Below, piece by piece: positions 61,404 to 64,000 of a stretch of 64,000 bases of DNA. Position 1 is the first letter of the stretch. Each line of letters opens with the position of its first letter. Under the pieces are notes generated by a model. It did not search any database, had not been told where the DNA came from, and worked only from the letters and a program-made list of their open reading frames with translations. The DNA lies in assembly GCF_037201965.1 (NCBI RefSeq), contig NZ_CP147518.1, forward strand, positions 681,001 through 745,000, written 5' to 3'. The stretch is from Spirosoma sp. SC4-14 (lineage in GTDB: Bacteria; Bacteroidota; Bacteroidia; Cytophagales; Spirosomataceae). Both the position numbers and the translations under genes were made by a program.

Positions 61404-61601
61404 ATGGCTGTAGAAAAGAAAGCATTCGTATTGCGCATTCAGCCCGAAACCCTGAAAGAGCTGGAACAATGGGCGCAGGAAGAGTTTCGAAGTGTAAACG
61501 GCCAGATCGAATACCTGCTCAATGATGCACTTCGAAAGCGAAGGAAACGACCTAAAAGCAACGCCAGTAACGATCCGGACGAATCGGCGACTGATGAGTA
61601 G
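61404..61601 (+). CDS. Small Arc-like ribbon-helix-helix protein
   Basis: A 65-residue protein from the ATG at 61404; an open frame upstream from 61338 lies in a GGGCATAGGG-type inverted repeat and is not family-like. The R-I-Q-P-E-T-L-K-E-L-E-Q-W-A-Q-E-E-F-R-S-V-N-G-Q-I-E-Y-L-L-N-D-A-L body fits an Arc/MetJ ribbon-helix-helix. The C-terminus is basic then acidic. It may regulate the SPFH gene or act as an antitoxin-like binder; the former is favoured by position. Confidence 0.78.
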   Translation: MAVEKKAFVLRIQPETLKELEQWAQEEFRSVNGQIEYLLNDALRKRRKRPKSNASNDPDESATDE

Positions 61602-61605
61602 CTCG

Positions 61606-62295
61606 TTATTCCTGTACGTTACTCATGCTTTTAGCTGATGCCGTTTTTGGATCCTGCTGTACCAGATGATTGAAATGGTCAATGATAACCAGCCGTCCCA
61701 GTATCGTACGGTCGTTGATGTTGTGTGTCATGACATATTGCTTAAGTTCACGGTCATACGACATCATCAGCGGATCGTAGATGTCCAGGTAGTAGTGGTC
61801 GAAAGCCCGTAGTCGACCGGCATCATAGACGAAATAATCGAAATGCTCGTGGCTTTTTGCCAGTTCGGGCTGATCGGCATAGTAGGCCGGGTTGCTGAAA
61901 GTTCGCCTGAATAAACCATGCGGACGCCGTAAACGACGCACAACGGCCAGTGGACCATCCATACAAAGTTCGAAAAAAGCCTGACGATCTTTGTTTTTGT
62001 CGCCGGCATCGGATACGGAAATGAAAACCCGTTGTTTATGTAAAGCATAATCGAACCAGCCAAAACGGTTAATCTGATTGGCCGAAAATGTGCGAACTCG
62101 TCCGTCGGTCTGGCGCAATAAAATCATCTCTGCCGACCAGTTATAGGAAAGATCGCCTTGTAGTGTAGTCTTGTTCCAGAAGGTTAGCTGACCACTATGC
62201 CAAATTGGATCTGGGTGTGCAAAAGTAAACGTTGATGATAGGAAAAGTACAAATAATCCTATTGTAGCGACTATATATAATTTGGCCATCTTCAT
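61606..62295 (-). CDS. Exported protein of unknown function (paralogue of the next gene)
   Basis: A 229-residue exported protein with a leader ending F-T-F-A (start 62295; a second ATG 6 nt on is possible). It shares with the 62713-63378 gene the order W-H-S-G-Q-L, G-D-L-S-Y-N-W-S-A-E-M, V-R-T-F-S-A-N-Q-I-N-R-F and F-F-D-Y-A/D, so the two are paralogues. The early part is beta-rich and ends with helices. No known domain recognised. Its stop lies 4 nt from the Arc-like gene's stop, convergent. Confidence 0.8.
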   Translation of the reverse strand: MKMAKLYIVATIGLFVLFLSSTFTFAHPDPIWHSGQLTFWNKTTLQGDLSYNWSAEMILLRQTDGRVRTFSANQINRFGWFDYALHKQRVFISVSDAGDKNKDRQAFFELCMDGPLAVVRRLRRPHGLFRRTFSNPAYYADQPELAKSHEHFDYFVYDAGRLRAFDHYYLDIYDPLMMSYDRELKQYVMTHNINDRTILGRLVIIDHFNHLVQQDPKTASAKSMSNVQE

Positions 62296-62563
62296 TGCTG
62301 ATTAGTTTGATAAGCATGTGAATGAGCCTGTTTTTGTTCGTGACGTGCTGCGGCTCAGATACCAAATTAACAAAGCGCTAAATGCCTTGTTATCAGCTAG
62401 AAAAATCGTCCAATTTAGAAAGTTTAATTATCTGGAGACAGAATAGAACCGACTGAAGATTAACCTATCAGGATAGTATTTTTTATGATGATGCATAAAA
62501 TTATTCGTGTATAAACATTTATTATGTGGCCTTGGATTATTTTAGGTTTTTTTTGATAACTTG

Positions 62564-62613
62564 ATATAATACAAAAAAGCGCTTAAGTACTTAAGCGCTT
62601 TTTTGTATTATAT
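62564..62613. terminator. 50-bp perfect palindrome between the two paralogues
   Basis: Arms 62564-62588 and 62589-62613 are perfect 25-nt complements with no loop. Runs of A and T at 62573-62578 and 62599-62604 flank the GCGCTTAAG core, so it can terminate both strands. It lies 100 nt downstream of the 62713 gene. The remainder of 62296-62712 shows nothing else I can support. Confidence 0.92.
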
Positions 62614-62712
62614 TCAGAAAAATATATTGTGAATATACCCTTCGGGGAAAGCTAATTTTGGCTTTTATGAAAAAAACAGAAGAGGGAAAGGCCAGGTTAA
62701 GCAGCATGTTCG

Positions 62713-63378
62713 CTACTCTGCATCGGCCTGAACAGCAACTTTTGATTGTCTGGCCCAATTAGCCTGTGCTTTCAGCTGGTTGTAATGACTGATCAGAAGT
62801 AGCTTCGTAAGCGTATTTCCCGTGAAACCAGCAACCAGCGATGTATGGTACCGGTGTATTTCTTCCGCAAACTCCTGCTCAATTGTTGGCCACGATTCCC
62901 GAAAGAAATCGTCGAGTTTAGTTATGGTTTTACCTTCCTGTATATAATAATTGAAGTTGTTCAGGTTCCGAATGAGCTTTTCATCAACACCACCCGTCGG
63001 CGCATTCGTTAGTGTAATCGGCTCGCGTGCATGGCGAAGCCGACGATAGATCATCAGCGAACCAGTTCCAAACTCTTCCATGAACAATGGTTTATAGACC
63101 GATTTTTTAACCAGATAATCCATTGTCACAAATTTGCGAAGGGTATTCAATCGATCATCGAAATACTTAAACTCCTTTACCTGAAAGGCCGAATACGCCT
63201 TTATCGTATTTCCATCACGATATTGAACGATTTCGGCTTTCCAGTTATAGTCGAGCTCACCGGTCAGCAGAAGGCCGTTTTGCAGTAATAGTTCGCCATG
63301 ATTCCATGTATTTCTGGCCTGTGCGTTGCCTCCTGCAAAGCCTAAGCAGAGTATCGCTAGCAGTATATACTTTTTCAT
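62713..63378 (-). CDS. Exported protein of unknown function, paralogue of 61606-62295
   Basis: A 221-residue exported protein. The start at 63378 opens the leader M-K-K-Y-I-L-L-A-I-L-C-L-G-F-A-G-G-N-A-Q-A; upstream codons (to 63429) give a non-leader start. Shares W-N-H-G-E-L, G-E-L-D-Y-N-W-K-A-E-I and Y-S-A-F-Q-V-K-E-F-K-Y-F-D-D with its neighbour, then a helical C-terminal half. No domain assigned. A 334-nt gap after it (63379-63712) holds no gene I can support. Confidence 0.82.
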   Translation of the reverse strand: MKKYILLAILCLGFAGGNAQARNTWNHGELLLQNGLLLTGELDYNWKAEIVQYRDGNTIKAYSAFQVKEFKYFDDRLNTLRKFVTMDYLVKKSVYKPLFMEEFGTGSLMIYRRLRHAREPITLTNAPTGGVDEKLIRNLNNFNYYIQEGKTITKLDDFFRESWPTIEQEFAEEIHRYHTSLVAGFTGNTLTKLLLISHYNQLKAQANWARQSKVAVQADAE

Positions 63379-63712
63379 TTTATCGGGGTTGAGTCTAATC
63401 TGGCAGGGATGCCCAGATCGCTTATTCACCGAAAAATGTGTGCCTGATAAGTGATTTACCAGTTATAGTTATCTAATGGTATTTATTAAATATTTTTTTA
63501 AATATTTCAAATAGAAGAATATTTGCCATCTTTTAGCTGAACCGTACTATGTATGTATAAGGAGCTGTTTATTAGAAAATTATTTCGAAAAAACAGCATC
63601 ATGGCAAACACGACAAACTAATCGTTTTTTAGCGGGCACTGGCCGTTCAGGCGCCTATACTGAGGAGACCCTTACACAAAAGCAGGGTATGGATTCTGCA
63701 CCAAAAACAGTA

Positions 63713-64000
63713 TTATTTTAGGGAGGTGGTCACTATATCGCCAATCAGGCGAACTCCATCGAGGGTTAAAGATGGAATAATATCCACAAAATCGTTGCGC
63801 AGTGATGGAATCCGATTCGATAGGCCACCCGTTGCTACGGCCAGACAATGGCCATTCAATTCGGTACGAATCCGGTCGAGCAACGAACGAACAAGGCCTT
63901 CGTAGCCTAACACCACACCGGCCTGAATGGCATGAGTGGTGCTGATTCCGAGGGCCGAAGAAGGGACTTCGATGGGTACTTCGGGAAGCTGAGCCGTATT
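63713..64000 (-). CDS. coaX: Type III pantothenate kinase, C-terminal part (5' end outside window)
   Basis: The minus-strand frame is open from the window edge to the stop at 63713-63715, giving the last 95 residues. They read T-A-Q-L-P-E-V-P-I-E-V-P...G-I-S-T-T-H-A-I-Q-A-G-V-V-L-G-Y-E-G-L-V, then V-A-T-G-G-L-S, a pattern typical of the C-terminal half of type III pantothenate kinase (CoaX), first enzyme of coenzyme A synthesis. The N-terminal half with the ATP site lies beyond the window. Confidence 0.85.
   Translation of the reverse strand, partial: NTAQLPEVPIEVPSSALGISTTHAIQAGVVLGYEGLVRSLLDRIRTELNGHCLAVATGGLSNRIPSLRNDFVDIIPSLTLDGVRLIGDIVTTSLK

Overview
The window looks like chromosomal DNA from a Bacteroidota bacterium of the order Cytophagales, most like Spirosoma and its relatives. 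That placement is inferred from gene content and signals, not from a search. Supporting features are the gliding lipoprotein GldD, a protein with a type IX secretion (type B) C-terminal sorting domain, a large LptD of the Bacteroidota kind, an MCE/MlaD + amidase + LptD cluster, start codons without clear Shine-Dalgarno sequences, and promoter-like TTG...TAnnTTTG boxes. Base composition is near 50% GC and even throughout. I see no phage, insertion sequence, CRISPR array, rRNA or tRNA.

Layout. 1-3.3 kb: tandem YD-repeat-like lipoproteins (the first cut by the window edge), a secreted PLP enzyme and a PIN/antitoxin pair. 3.3-12 kb: an M28 peptidase, an HD phosphohydrolase fused to a Pycsar-type membrane effector domain, a very large metallophosphoesterase/Omp85-like fusion, a membrane class III nucleotide cyclase with altered active-site residues and a small exported protein. 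12-26 kb: CsaA, a sorbosone-dehydrogenase-like propeller, rhomboid protease, ModE-like regulator, membrane patatin, cytochrome bd oxidase (cydAB), GNAT, endonuclease V, S41 peptidase, serine beta-lactamase-like protein and a membrane AraC regulator. 26-33 kb: an unknown lipoprotein, a two-gene membrane/periplasmic His- and Met-rich system, a Tat-exported sugar isomerase-like protein, an App1 phosphatase with a DUF2064 transferase, and RidA. 33-42 kb: gltX, small unknown genes, an AIM24-like protein, gldD, a cytochrome c, an acyl-CoA carboxylase beta subunit, DUF2809 and MlaD. 42-52 kb: amidase and lptD (divergent), ribBA, the T9SS cargo protein, ybaB, a GT2 glycosyltransferase, PspC and a cold-shock gene. 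52-64 kb: lysS, an S1/P1-type nuclease, an esterase, two overlapping lipoprotein genes, an SPFH + Arc pair, two related secreted proteins and the 3' end of coaX.

How the genes work together. Many are cell-envelope functions (LptD, MlaD, amidase, Omp85-like fusion, patatin, rhomboid, GldD, T9SS cargo, many lipoproteins). Others are housekeeping (gltX, lysS, ribBA, coaX, ybaB, cydAB). The most thought-provoking items are the HD-PycTM fusion with an unusual class III cyclase 4 kb away on the same strand, the two-gene membrane/periplasmic system whose membrane protein repeats a D-W-H...P-P-H motif, and a set of intergenic hairpins. Two pairs of those hairpins keep the loop sequence while the arms differ, which suggests more than plain terminators.
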